NCBI GenBank assembly: GCA_023954745.1
Contig: JAGSHC010000029.1
Coordinates: forward strand, 1-37,782
From: Deltaproteobacteria bacterium
GTDB taxonomy: Bacteria > Myxococcota_A > UBA796 > UBA9615
DNA length: 37,782 bases
Direction: 5' to 3'
The stretch's first letter is position 1; each line of letters opens with the position of its first letter. A program made the translations under genes and the position numbers. The notes under the pieces are model-generated. The model saw nothing but the letters and a program-made list of their open reading frames with translations. It had not been told where the DNA came from and ran no database searches. Shown here in pieces: positions 7,920 to 20,341 of this stretch.

Positions 7920-9617
7920 GTGTTGCGGTCTACACCCAGGGCGCTCGTCGTCTCCCTCGCCGTTCTGAGCGGGCTGATCCAGGTCGGATTCTTCCTGGCG
8001 ACGGATCGTGCGGAGCTCCTTACGGAGTGGCTCCCGGACGACGCCTTCTACTACCTGCTGCCTTCCTGGAACGCGGGGAACGGAGCCGGCTTCAGCTTCG
8101 ATGGCACCACCCCGACCTATGGCTTCCAGCCGCTGTGGGGCGTTCTGCTGGCAGCCCTGTCGGTCCTGTTGCCCACCAAGAGCGCGCTGCTCGTCGGCGC
8201 GCTGCTCGTCGGCGCGGCCCTGCACGTCGCGACAGGAGTCTTGCTCTTTCGTTGCCTGGAGCGGTGGGGCCAACCGATTCCCGGCGCGATCGCCGCGGCA
8301 TGCTGGCTGCTGAACCCCGATCTGATCCGCGTGCAGGCATCAGGCATGGAGAGCGGTCTGGTGGGAGTCCTCCTGCTGGCCCTCCTCCTTCGGCTGCCGA
8401 CGCGCGACGAAGAGTCGGACACCGCCGTCCTCGCCTGGGTCGGGCTTCTCGCCGGGCTGCTGTTTCTCACGCGGGTGAGTCTGCTGCCGGCCGCGTTGTT
8501 CAGCGGCTTCCTGGCGGGACAGCGCGGAGGGCGGCGGGGGCTGGCCGCCTTCGGCCTCGCCTTCGCCCTCGTGACCCTGCCCTGGCTCGTCTGGGCCACC
8601 GTGAGCTTCGGGCAACCGCTGCCCCTCTCCGGAGACCGGAAGATGGTCGGCGGCCTCGCCGGCCTCGCGCGCTTCATCGCCGCGCTCCCGGGTGTACCCG
8701 ACGACACAGTGCGCGCGCTGCTCCCTGCCCGTGAGCAGCTGCTCTTCGGATCGAAGTGGCTCGCATGGCCGAGTTGGGACCGGCTCTGGGCCCTGGGCCC
8801 TCGCGCGACCCTGGGGTGGTCGTTGGGCCACTGGCTCCCCACGAAGAGCACACTCCTGGATGGGGTACGCGCCCTGACGCTGGTGGCGCTCATCGTCCCT
8901 GCCGTCCACGGCTGGCGGGGGCGCCGCCTCACGATCCCTCCGGGGTTCTGGCTCCTCGCCGCGGTGGCGCTCGTGCACGGGGGCGCGCACCACCTGCTCC
9001 TCAATGGGTACGTGCACTACTCGTACTGGTACCGGGTCCCCGAACTGCTCCTCGCCGTGATGGCCGTGGGCATGGTCGTCGCGCCAGCCTTCGAGACGAC
9101 CATCGCGCGTCGGTGGGTCGCCGGACCTGCGCTGCTTGCGCTTGCCCTGGGGTTCGCGGGTCTGCTCGCGGAGCTTGCGCCCCGAGGGTTCGACTCCACC
9201 GCAGACCGCTTCTCCATCAGCGTGCTCAGCGTCGCCGACGGAATGAACGAGGAGTTGCGACGCGGCACGCGCGTCGGCTCGTGGAACGCTGGACTGCTGG
9301 GATGGCTTGCGGACGGGCCCGTCGTCGTGAACCTCGATGGACTCGCCAACAGTCGAGAGTTCCTGCCGGTCGCCGAAGCCGAGGTGCTCTATCGGCACGG
9401 CCACGGCGCGGTGAACCCGACGCTCAAGTGGCTCGACGAGCAAGGAATTCACTACCTGGTCGACCTGCATCCCATCGCGGGCCTGGGGGTCACGCCGTTC
9501 TATGACCTCATCCCGGTGAGCCGCTACACCCCCGAGCTCCGCGGCCCGGCCATCTCGCACTGGTCTCGGCCCGGCCGGGACCACGCGGCGGCGATGGTCA
9601 GGCTCACCCAGCCCTGA
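7920..9617 (+). CDS. multi-pass membrane glycosyltransferase (GT-C fold, PMT/GT87-like)
   Basis: A 565-residue integral membrane protein from the GTG at 7920; an upstream in-frame ATG at 7827 would add 31 residues but leave almost no promoter space and cover the palindrome. It has about ten hydrophobic helices. The first periplasmic loop carries an acidic pair after helix 1 (EWLPDDAFYYLLPS), where GT-C enzymes keep their catalytic Asp, then GFSFDGTTPTYGFQPLWG. The last 130 residues form a soluble periplasmic domain (GSWNAGLLGWLADGPVVVNLDGL). Enzymes of this class transfer sugars from polyprenyl-phosphate donors to lipids, glycans or proteins on the periplasmic side. The acceptor is unknown. 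The fold call is good; the exact family is uncertain. Confidence 0.75.
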   Translation: MLRSTPRALVVSLAVLSGLIQVGFFLATDRAELLTEWLPDDAFYYLLPSWNAGNGAGFSFDGTTPTYGFQPLWGVLLAALSVLLPTKSALLVGALLVGAALHVATGVLLFRCLERWGQPIPGAIAAACWLLNPDLIRVQASGMESGLVGVLLLALLLRLPTRDEESDTAVLAWVGLLAGLLFLTRVSLLPAALFSGFLAGQRGGRRGLAAFGLAFALVTLPWLVWATVSFGQPLPLSGDRKMVGGLAGLARFIAALPGVPDDTVRALLPAREQLLFGSKWLAWPSWDRLWALGPRATLGWSLGHWLPTKSTLLDGVRALTLVALIVPAVHGWRGRRLTIPPGFWLLAAVALVHGGAHHLLLNGYVHYSYWYRVPELLLAVMAVGMVVAPAFETTIARRWVAGPALLALALGFAGLLAELAPRGFDSTADRFSISVLSVADGMNEELRRGTRVGSWNAGLLGWLADGPVVVNLDGLANSREFLPVAEAEVLYRHGHGAVNPTLKWLDEQGIHYLVDLHPIAGLGVTPFYDLIPVSRYTPELRGPAISHWSRPGRDHAAAMVRLTQP

Positions 9618-9643
9618 GGCTTCCCGTCGAGGGCGTTCAGGGC
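9611..9643. terminator. inverted repeat holding both stop codons of a convergent pair
   Basis: GCCCTGA at 9611-9617 and TCAGGGC at 9637-9643 are exact complements. The TGA of the left arm stops the glycosyltransferase, and the complement of TCA in the right arm is the TGA of the NlpC-like gene. A further CCC/GGG pairing is possible inside the 19-nt spacer. Confidence 0.45.
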
Positions 9644-10395
9644 GCCAGGGGAATGCGTCTCCCCGCCAGCCATGCATCCACGGTCTCGTCGGTGAGCAGC
9701 GGCCCCCACACGTGCACGCGACTGCGCATCGACGGGCTCGCCAATGCGTCCTCGCACACCACGGCACGGGGCCAGCTGCCGGTGGAGTGGCACAGGTCCA
9801 CCGCCCGGCCACGCACCCGGAGCATCCCCACGTGGGTGTCGAGCCCCAGGAGATACAAGCCCGTCCCCTCCCGCCGCACTTCCTCGACCACCCGCTGCAC
9901 CCCCTGGTCGGTGCGCCAGCGCGTGCGGCTCTTGCCCGCGAAGGTCCTCACGATGCGCGCCGAGGCCAAGGCACCGACCTCCGAGCTCACCTGCAGACCC
10001 GCTCCCCGCAACACCGCACCGATGTAGTGCCCACAGGCCACCGTGCCGCCGTAGGGCCGGGTGGCCCGCCCCGAGAACGTCCACTTCGTGCCGACCCACG
10101 CAGGGGCCAGCTCATCGCCGATGGCGAGGTCGAGCGCTTTCCGGGCCTCGTCCCGCGCTCCGGTCCGACCTGCCAGCCGCTTCCGGGTGGTCTCGAGCTC
10201 CCTGCTCTGCTCCATCCACCGAGCGCGGGCGCTCCGTTGACTCGCCGGGCCGGCCTCCCGGGCGGCGTGGGCCGCGACGCGATCGGCGTTGACCGGTTTG
10301 GAGCCACCTCTCCCTCGTAAGGCGCATGCCCCTCCGCCTACTCCCAGACAAAGCAGAAGCAACACCCAACCCGAGAGCCGGAAGGTCCGGTGCAT
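9637..10395 (-). CDS. putative NlpC/P60-fold secreted protein or lipoprotein
   Basis: A 252-residue protein whose hydrophobic N-terminal segment (8-22) is followed by GGGAC, so C24 may be a lipidation site, although the lipobox is weak. Residues 50-95 are Arg/Glu-rich and probably helical. The rest suggests a cysteine amidase of the NlpC/P60 superfamily: ACGHYIGAVLRGAGL places C121 at the head of a helix as in catalytic C-G/S-F-V motifs, and HVGMLRVRG supplies H188. If active it would cut or trim peptidoglycan peptides or amidate bonds in the periplasm. The family assignment rests on these two motifs and their order and is tentative. It faces the glycosyltransferase gene and diverges from tesB. 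Confidence 0.5.
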   Translation of the reverse strand: MHRTFRLSGWVLLLLCLGVGGGACALRGRGGSKPVNADRVAAHAAREAGPASQRSARARWMEQSRELETTRKRLAGRTGARDEARKALDLAIGDELAPAWVGTKWTFSGRATRPYGGTVACGHYIGAVLRGAGLQVSSEVGALASARIVRTFAGKSRTRWRTDQGVQRVVEEVRREGTGLYLLGLDTHVGMLRVRGRAVDLCHSTGSWPRAVVCEDALASPSMRSRVHVWGPLLTDETVDAWLAGRRIPLAP

Positions 10396-10397
10396 GC

Positions 10398-10406
10398 GGG
10401 GGGGGG
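10398..10406. repeat. G9 homopolymer just upstream of the NlpC-like start codon
   Basis: Nine consecutive G on the plus strand, read as C9 on the coding strand, end 2 nt before the ATG at 10395. This is the longest GC homopolymer I noticed in an intergenic region here. It occupies the place of a ribosome binding site, which is otherwise absent. Confidence 0.8.
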
Positions 10407-10420
10407 CGCGGCGGATCGCA

Positions 10421-10426
10421 AAGCTA
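10421..10426 (-). promoter_or_regulatory. -10-like box TAGCTT before the NlpC-like gene
   Basis: On the minus strand TAGCTT lies 25 nt before the ATG at 10395 and matches the TAnnnT pattern shared by other genes of the window. It diverges from the tesB promoter box at 10501. No -35 box is evident. Confidence 0.25.
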
Positions 10427-10500
10427 CGGATGGGGGCCATGGAAGCTCCCGTGGGGCGTGAGCAGGACCCCGGGGACGCGCCGTCTGTTCCCCACGTCGC

Positions 10501-10506
10501 TAAGGT
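10501..10506 (+). promoter_or_regulatory. -10-like box TAAGGT, predicted leaderless tesB start
   Basis: TAAGGT is followed by exactly six bases and then the GTG start at 10513, the same geometry as at 5051-5063. A transcript starting seven bases after the box would begin at the start codon. Confidence 0.33.
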
Positions 10507-10512
10507 CGCGGC

Positions 10513-11382
10513 GTGCACACCGTCCTCACAGAGCTCCTCGACCTCCTCCGCCTCGAAACCATCGAACAGACCGTCTTCCGCGGGCGCAGCCAGGACCTCG
10601 GCTGGGGACGCGTCTTCGGCGGCCAGGTGCTGGGCCAGGCCCTCTCCGCCGCCGCCCAGACGGTGCCCGACGCCCGCCCCGTGCACTCGTTGCACGCGTA
10701 CTTCCTGCGCCCCGGCGACGCGAAGAAGCCCATCGTCTACATGGTGGACCCCATCCGAGATGGTCGCTCGTTCACGACCCGGCGGGTCGTGGCGCTCCAG
10801 AGCGGCAAGGCAATCTTCAATCTCTCCGCCTCGTTTCAAGTGGAACAGGAGGGCTTCGAGCACGCCGACGCCTGCCCCGAGGGCCTTCCCGGCCCCGAAG
10901 GCCTGCTCTCCCAGAGCGAGCTCTCCGAGGAATGGACGCGCGGCATGCCCGAGGCCATTCGGGAGCGGGCCATGGCGACCAGGCCCATTGAGATTCGGCC
11001 CATCGACCCGAACAACCCCAGGTCTCCGCGCACTGGGCTGCCGCAGCGGCGCGCGTGGTTCCGGGCCATCGCCGCGCTCCCCGACGACCCGCAGATCCAC
11101 CGCTCCCTGCTCGCCTATGCCTCTGACTTCCACTTCCTCACGGCGTCCCTCCTCCCCCATGGGGTGAGTTGGCTGACTCCGGGGATTCGCATGGCTAGCC
11201 TCGATCACGCCATGTACTTCCACCGCCCGTTCCGGCTCGACGACTGGCTGCTCTACGACGTGGAGAGCCCATCGGCGTCCGCAGCCCGCACGCTGGTGCG
11301 GGGCCGGTTCTTCGACCGCGACGGGCGGCTGGTGGCCTCGACGGTGCAAGAAGGCATGGTGCGAGACCGGCGAGACCCGTGA
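10513..11382 (+). CDS. tesB: acyl-CoA thioesterase II
   Basis: A 289-residue TesB-type double hot-dog thioesterase, matching the usual length. Diagnostic stretches are FRGRSQDLGWGRVFGGQVLGQAL, then VHSLHAYFLRPGD, the RDGRSFTTRRVVALQ segment and, in the second domain, SLDHAMYFHRPFRLDDWLLYD, which carries the catalytic Asp, and GRFFDRDGRLVASTVQEG. The enzyme hydrolyses medium- and long-chain acyl-CoA to free acid and CoA in the cytoplasm. The GTG start is close behind a TAAGGT box with no ribosome binding site. The stop overlaps the next start (GTGA), so tesB, the HAD phosphatase and the DUF1295 gene form one operon. Confidence 0.95.
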   Translation: MHTVLTELLDLLRLETIEQTVFRGRSQDLGWGRVFGGQVLGQALSAAAQTVPDARPVHSLHAYFLRPGDAKKPIVYMVDPIRDGRSFTTRRVVALQSGKAIFNLSASFQVEQEGFEHADACPEGLPGPEGLLSQSELSEEWTRGMPEAIRERAMATRPIEIRPIDPNNPRSPRTGLPQRRAWFRAIAALPDDPQIHRSLLAYASDFHFLTASLLPHGVSWLTPGIRMASLDHAMYFHRPFRLDDWLLYDVESPSASAARTLVRGRFFDRDGRLVASTVQEGMVRDRRDP

Positions 11383-12056
11383 GCGAGCTCGCGTTCTTCG
11401 ACTTCGACAAGACCCTGGTGCGCAAGGAGTCAGGCGAACTCATCGCCGTTCCTGTCGGGCTGAGGGGCCTCGTGCACCCGTGGCAGGGCGCGCGGTTCAT
11501 CGGACTGGGCCTGCTCTACAAGATGGGGCGCGTCTCCCGCGAAGAGATGCAGTACGTCGGCTACGCCACCTACCGAGGTGGACGCCTCGACCGCCTCATC
11601 GAGACCCTGGATGCCATCTGGGAGCGCTGGATTGAGCCCGGCCTGTCGCCGGCGGTGCTCGCCCGGCTGCGCCTCCACCAGTCAAACAATGACGGCACCT
11701 ACGTTCTCACGGCCTCTCCGACGTATGTGGCGGCCCCGGCGAAGCGCGTGCTCGGCGTGGACGGCGTCATCGGCACCCGCATGGAGGTCCGAGACGATGG
11801 GCGGCTGAGCGGGGTCCCGATCGAGCCGCTGATGCAGGGCGAAGAAAAGGCGCGCGTCGTGCGTGAGATCGCAAACGCCCACGGGGTCGACCTGGCGGAT
11901 TGTTGGGGCTATTCCGACTCCATGGCCGACATGGAGATGCTGGACGTCGTGGGTCACCCCGTGGCGGTGGACCCCGACCCTGAGCTCCGTGAGCTCGCAC
12001 GATCACGCGGATGGGAGGTGCTCGGCCACGACGACATCCCCGCGGGGGCGAAGTGA
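11379..12056 (+). CDS. HAD-IB family phosphatase (SerB-like)
   Basis: A 225-residue haloacid dehalogenase-type hydrolase. Motif I is FFDFDKTLV, which gives the nucleophile and acid/base Asp pair. Motif II is VLTASPTYVA, the motif III Lys is in GEEKARVV, and motif IV is GYSDSMADMEML. This set is typical of subfamily IB proteins that resemble phosphoserine phosphatase and lysophosphatidic or lipid phosphatases. The substrate cannot be read from the motifs. Its place between tesB and a DUF1295 membrane enzyme, with overlapping starts on both sides, hints at a lipid phosphate. A dedicated serine pathway role is less likely since no serC or serA is adjacent. Confidence 0.88.
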   Translation: MSELAFFDFDKTLVRKESGELIAVPVGLRGLVHPWQGARFIGLGLLYKMGRVSREEMQYVGYATYRGGRLDRLIETLDAIWERWIEPGLSPAVLARLRLHQSNNDGTYVLTASPTYVAAPAKRVLGVDGVIGTRMEVRDDGRLSGVPIEPLMQGEEKARVVREIANAHGVDLADCWGYSDSMADMEMLDVVGHPVAVDPDPELRELARSRGWEVLGHDDIPAGAK

Positions 12057-12844
12057 TGTTGGAGTTGGTCCCCCCCCTCGCCGTGGTGATTGGACTCGCG
12101 TTCGCCATCAACTGGGTCGCGTTCGTCCCGGCGTACCTCGCTCGAACGGAGCGCTTCTACGATCTCGCAGGGGGCTTCACCTACCTCACCGTCGTGGGGG
12201 TCGCGCTGCTGCTGGCCCCGGACCGCGGACCGCGTGAGTGGGTGCTGGCTACGCTGGTGGCGCTGTGGGCGGCGCGGCTCTCGAGCTTTCTCTTTGGCCG
12301 TATCAAGAGAGACGGCAAGGATGGTCGCTTCGACGAGATCAAGCAGTCGGCGCCTCGGTTCCTGATCGCATGGACCCTGCAAGCCCTGTGGGTGTCGCTC
12401 ACGGCTCTTGCGATGCTCATCGTGCTCACGCAGCCGAGTAGTCACGCACTCACGCTGACGGACTTCATCGGCTGGGGGGTGTGGCTCACGGGGTTTGTCA
12501 TCGAGGTGGTCGCAGACCGTCAAAAGTCCGCGTTTCGCGCTCGCCCCGATACTCACGGAACTTGGATCGACGAGGGACTGTGGGCGTGGTCACGCCACCC
12601 GAACTACTTCGGCGAGATCGTGCTGTGGACGGGCATCTGCATCAGCGCAGCGACGACCTTTGCCGGCTGGCAGTGGATCGGGCTGGTCTCCCCGTTGTTC
12701 GTGGCCTACCTGCTCCTGAAGGGCAGCGGGGTCCCCCTGCTCGAGGTCCGCGCCGACAAGAAGTGGGGAGGCGATGCAGCCTACGAGGCGTACAAACAGC
12801 GCGTCCCCGTGCTCATTCCCAGGCCTCCACGCCGGGGGGACTAA
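12056..12844 (+). CDS. DUF1295 membrane protein, steroid 5-alpha-reductase-like
   Basis: A 262-residue multi-pass membrane protein. The ATG at 12056 shares its A with the stop of the HAD gene (TGATG); a GTG at 12053 is an equally good alternative. The N-terminal half has several helices, then RLSSFLFGRIKRDGKDGRFDEIK. The C-terminal half has the family signature: VIEVVADRQKSAFRA, GLWAWSRHPNYFGEIVLWTGI and PLLEVRADKKWGGDAAYEAYKQRVP. These residues bind NADPH in steroid reductases and related isoprenylcysteine methyltransferase-like folds. DUF1295 proteins are thought to reduce double bonds of lipids, but the substrate is unknown. The operon with tesB and a phosphatase supports lipid work. Confidence 0.85.
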   Translation: MLELVPPLAVVIGLAFAINWVAFVPAYLARTERFYDLAGGFTYLTVVGVALLLAPDRGPREWVLATLVALWAARLSSFLFGRIKRDGKDGRFDEIKQSAPRFLIAWTLQALWVSLTALAMLIVLTQPSSHALTLTDFIGWGVWLTGFVIEVVADRQKSAFRARPDTHGTWIDEGLWAWSRHPNYFGEIVLWTGICISAATTFAGWQWIGLVSPLFVAYLLLKGSGVPLLEVRADKKWGGDAAYEAYKQRVPVLIPRPPRRGD

Positions 12845-12891
12845 ACGGCTTCTCATGCAACTGAGGCAGGCCTCATCTTCATGGGAAGCGT

Positions 12892-12894
<3 letters not shown>
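12842..12894. terminator. long bidirectional terminator hairpin with both TAA stops at its ends
   Basis: The arms 12842-12867 and 12870-12894 pair over about 25 bp with one bulge, one G-U pair and a short mismatched patch; the inner 6 bp (TGAGGC/GCCTCA) and the outer 6 bp (TAAACG/CGTTTA) are perfect. The left end is the TAA of the DUF1295 gene and the right end is the TAA of the aldehyde dehydrogenase gene. Each strand gains UUU near the foot of the stem. Confidence 0.7.
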
Positions 12895-17505
<4,611 letters not shown>

Positions 17506-17509
<4 letters not shown>

Positions 17510-18834
17510 GTGACCTGTCCCGCGAAGAGATCATTGCCCTGTGCAAGAAGCACACGATGTACACCTGGACCAAGAACCGAACGGTCCAGCCGAAGGACAT
17601 CGCCCGCGCTGAGGGCATCTACATGTGGACGCACGATGGGCGCCGCATCATCGACTGGAACAGCCAGCTGATGAGCGTGAACATCGGACACGGACACCCC
17701 AAGGTGAAGGCGGCCATGAAGAAGCAGATCGACGATCTGCTGTTCGTCTGGCCCGGGACGGCCACCGAGCCTCGCGCCAAGCTCGGCAAGAAGCTCGCAG
17801 AGATCGTTCCCGGCGACCTGAACACGTTCTTCTTCTGCCTCGGCGGCGCCGAAGCCAACGAGAACGCCATGAAGGCGGCGCGGCTCTACACCGGCAAGAA
17901 CAAGATCCTGTCGCGCTACCGCAGCTACCACGGTGCCACGAAGGAATGCATGCAGCTGACCGGTGACCCCCGTCGGTGGCACAACGAGCCCGGCAGCTCC
18001 GGCTTCGTCAAGGTCATGGACCCCTGGCCCTACAGCTTCTCCTGGGGCGAGACCGAGGAGGAGATCACCGAGCGCAACCTCGTGTACCTCGAAGAGGTCA
18101 TCCAGATGGAGGGGCCCGAGACCATCGCGGCCATGTGGATCGAGACGGTGACCGGCACCAACGGCATCCTCCCACCACCAAAGGGCTACCTCAAGGGCTT
18201 GCGCCAACTACTCGATAAGTATGGGATTCTTCTCGTATGCGACGAGGTAATGGCGGGGTGGGGCCGCACCGGAAAGCTGTTCGCCTTCGAGCACGGCGAC
18301 ATCGTCCCCGACATCGTCACCATGGCGAAGGGCATCACGTCGTCCTACGCCCCCCTCGGCGTGATGGCCGTCAGCGACGCCATCGCTGAGCACTTCCAGG
18401 ACAACGTGTTCTGGGGTGGGCTGACCTACAACTCACACAGCCTGGGCCTCGCCACGGCCCTGGCCTGCATCGAGGTCATGGAGGAGGAGGGCATCGTCGA
18501 GAACGCCGCGCGCCTCGGCGCCGTGATGCGGTCGGAGATGGACCGGCTGACGGCAAAGCATCCGTCCTGCAAGGTAGGCCGCTGCATCGGGCTCTTCGGC
18601 ATGATCGACGTGCAGAAGAACAGCGCCGGTGAGCCCATGGCTCCGTTCAACGGCACGAGCCCTGCCATGGCAGAACTTTCTCAATACTTCTGGGATGCTG
18701 GACTCTTCACCTTCGTGCGATGGGGGAGCTTCATGTGCAACCCGCCCCTTTCTATTACGGAAGAGGAGCTGCTCGAAGGGTTCAAGATCATCGACGCGGG
18801 TTTGGACATCACCGACAAGTACTTCGAGGGGTAG
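17506..18834 (+). CDS. class III aminotransferase, probable beta-alanine:pyruvate type
   Basis: A 442-residue PLP-dependent enzyme of subgroup II (omega-aminotransferase) length. Seen are YMWTHDGRRIIDWNSQLMSVNIGHGHP, the cofactor-ring region FFFCLGGAEANENAMKAARL, YRSYHGATKECMQLTGDPR, LVCDEVMAGWGRTGKLFAFEH with the PLP-nitrogen Asp, the Schiff-base Lys in TMAKGITSSYAPLG and GLTYNSHSLG. The enzyme probably moves the amino group of beta-alanine (from uracil) or beta-aminoisobutyrate (from thymine) to pyruvate, giving the semialdehyde for the aldehyde dehydrogenase. The amino donor is inferred from the cluster. Taurine-pyruvate aminotransferases look similar and remain possible. Confidence 0.88.
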
Positions 18835-19031
18835 CGAGTTCCCGTCCGGGAATGCCCGATCCGCCCGATCTCTTCGTCGAACTTCGGCCCAGCTTGTGCG
18901 GCGTACCTGAGTACGCCTCCGCGCCGTCCCTCGTTCTCCTCGACCTCGGGCGCCTCGGACATCCCCGCACCTGGGAACTCCCGCTACAGGACCTCGCCCG
19001 CGAACTCCCAAGGAACCCGCAGGGTCCCGGC
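18835..19031. other. 197-bp spacer between convergent aminotransferase and permease genes
   Basis: No convincing gene is present. Just after the aminotransferase stop is a small perfect inverted repeat (TTCCCG at 18839-18844 against CGGGAA at 18847-18852). Near the permease end is the repeated 3-prime element at 19000-19028. The rest is unremarkable GC-rich sequence. Confidence 0.5.
19000..19028 (-). terminator. hairpin plus TTGGGAGTTCGC element downstream of the SO_0444-type permease gene
   Basis: On the minus strand, a small stem (GG-ACCC against GGGT-CC with one mismatch and a 3-nt loop, 19012-19028) lies three bases beyond the TGA of the permease gene. It is followed by CTTGGGAGTTCGC. 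The 20-mer at 19000-19019 recurs with one mismatch at 35269-35288, also just after a minus-strand stop. Confidence 0.35.
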
Positions 19032-20255
19032 TCAGGTGGCTCCGACCTCGAAGCCGGCGGCCATCACGATCTCGCCTACCTGGGCGGCATCGAGGGTCCC
19101 GTAGACTTCGGCGCTCTTGCCCTCGAGGTCGACGGTGGCGGCATCGACGCCCTCCGCCGCCCTCAGGGTCCGTTCCAGGCGGGACGAGCAGCCGTTGCAC
19201 GTCATGCCCTCCACGGGAATGACCAGCGGCCCAGCGACGCTCTGTGGCGCCGGCTGACGCGACACCAGCCAGCTCCGAGCGTCCTGCCACGCGAACCAGG
19301 CGATGGCGCCCACGAGCCCCACGGCGGCGGCCTGCGCCCACCAGGCAGGCGCGTGGGCGTGCGCGTGCACGGCTCCCAGAGTCAGGGCCCCGAAGAGCGC
19401 CTCGTAAGCGAGGCCGAAGACCACGCTCCCCCCGACGAGGGAGCCCAGGTAGATCCCCAGGGTCCGATTGCCGAAGGCCCGCTTCACCGCGCCGAGGGTG
19501 GCCACGTTGGTCGCCGGGCCCGCCATCAGGAAGACCATGGCCGCGCCGGTGGGCATCCCCGCCCCCACCAACGCCGCCGCGATGGGCACCGAAGCAGTGG
19601 CGCACACGTACAGCGGGATGCTGAACAGGAGCACTCCGCCAAACGCCAGCAGATTGCCCGCGCCGGTGAGGCCCGCGAAGAGCTCAGGCGGCAGCCAGGT
19701 AGTCAACGCCGCCGAGGCGAGCACGCCGAAGAGAAGCCAGCCCCAGATCATCTGCACCATCTCGAGACCGTGGTCCACCATCTGCCGAACCGTTGGGCGC
19801 TCGCCGGAGACCTCGGGGGGAGGCTCGTCAGAGGCAACGCTCCCTGTGGCGGCATCGGTCAACCAGCCGCTGGTGACTCCGGTGACCAGCGCCGCGAGCA
19901 CCTTCCACAGCGCAAAGGGCCAACCGAGGAAGCTTGCGCTCACCAGGATGCTGTCCACCCCCGTCTGGGGGGTCGCGGTGACGAAGCCCACCGCTGCGCC
20001 GTCGCTCGCGCCGTCTTCCTTGAGGCCGAGGCCTGCCGGGATCACCCCGCAAGAACAAAGCGGCAGCGGCACTCCCAGGCCCACCGCCTTCAAGACGCCC
20101 GATCGACCGGACAGCTGCTTTCGCACGAAGCCGCGCGGCAAGAGACCGTGCATCAGGCCAGCGATGGCGGCCCCTAGGAGCAGCCAGGGCGCCAGCTCCG
20201 TCAGGACCATCCAGACATTGTGCAGATAGAGGTTCACGCCGCCCAATGTGGCCAC
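19032..20255 (-). CDS. SO_0444-type metal efflux permease with HMA domain
   Basis: A 407-residue protein with a DUF318-type permease of about eight helices and a C-terminal heavy-metal-associated domain. The permease has the signature GVPLPLCSCGVIPAGLGL and a second conserved block, SIPLYVCATASVPIAAALVGAGMP, then FLMAGPATNVATLG. A His-rich loop (HAHAHAP) comes before the last helix. The HMA domain carries EGMTCNGCSSRLERTLRAA with the metal-binding CxxC. The SO_0444 family is linked to export of copper or zinc. It is downstream of preT-preA on the same strand after an 86-bp gap and may be read through from them. A functional tie to pyrimidine catabolism is not obvious. Confidence 0.9.
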   Translation of the reverse strand: MATLGGVNLYLHNVWMVLTELAPWLLLGAAIAGLMHGLLPRGFVRKQLSGRSGVLKAVGLGVPLPLCSCGVIPAGLGLKEDGASDGAAVGFVTATPQTGVDSILVSASFLGWPFALWKVLAALVTGVTSGWLTDAATGSVASDEPPPEVSGERPTVRQMVDHGLEMVQMIWGWLLFGVLASAALTTWLPPELFAGLTGAGNLLAFGGVLLFSIPLYVCATASVPIAAALVGAGMPTGAAMVFLMAGPATNVATLGAVKRAFGNRTLGIYLGSLVGGSVVFGLAYEALFGALTLGAVHAHAHAPAWWAQAAAVGLVGAIAWFAWQDARSWLVSRQPAPQSVAGPLVIPVEGMTCNGCSSRLERTLRAAEGVDAATVDLEGKSAEVYGTLDAAQVGEIVMAAGFEVGAT

Positions 20256-20341
20256 GGCTCAACCAAAGGGCAATGGCCCGTTCGGCGAGGTCCGAGGGCT
20301 CGCGCCCTGGTGGAGCGAAGGAGCCAGGAGCGCATCGGCCC

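Noticed and set aside
18720-19040. Read-through continuation of the aminotransferase region as a separate small gene from the ATG at about 18853
   Set aside because: The frame continues far into the antisense of the permease gene, has no ribosome binding site and no domain.
18433-19605. 390-codon minus-strand frame across the aminotransferase end and permease gene
   Set aside because: It overlaps two well-identified genes and gives an Arg/Gly-rich translation without motifs.
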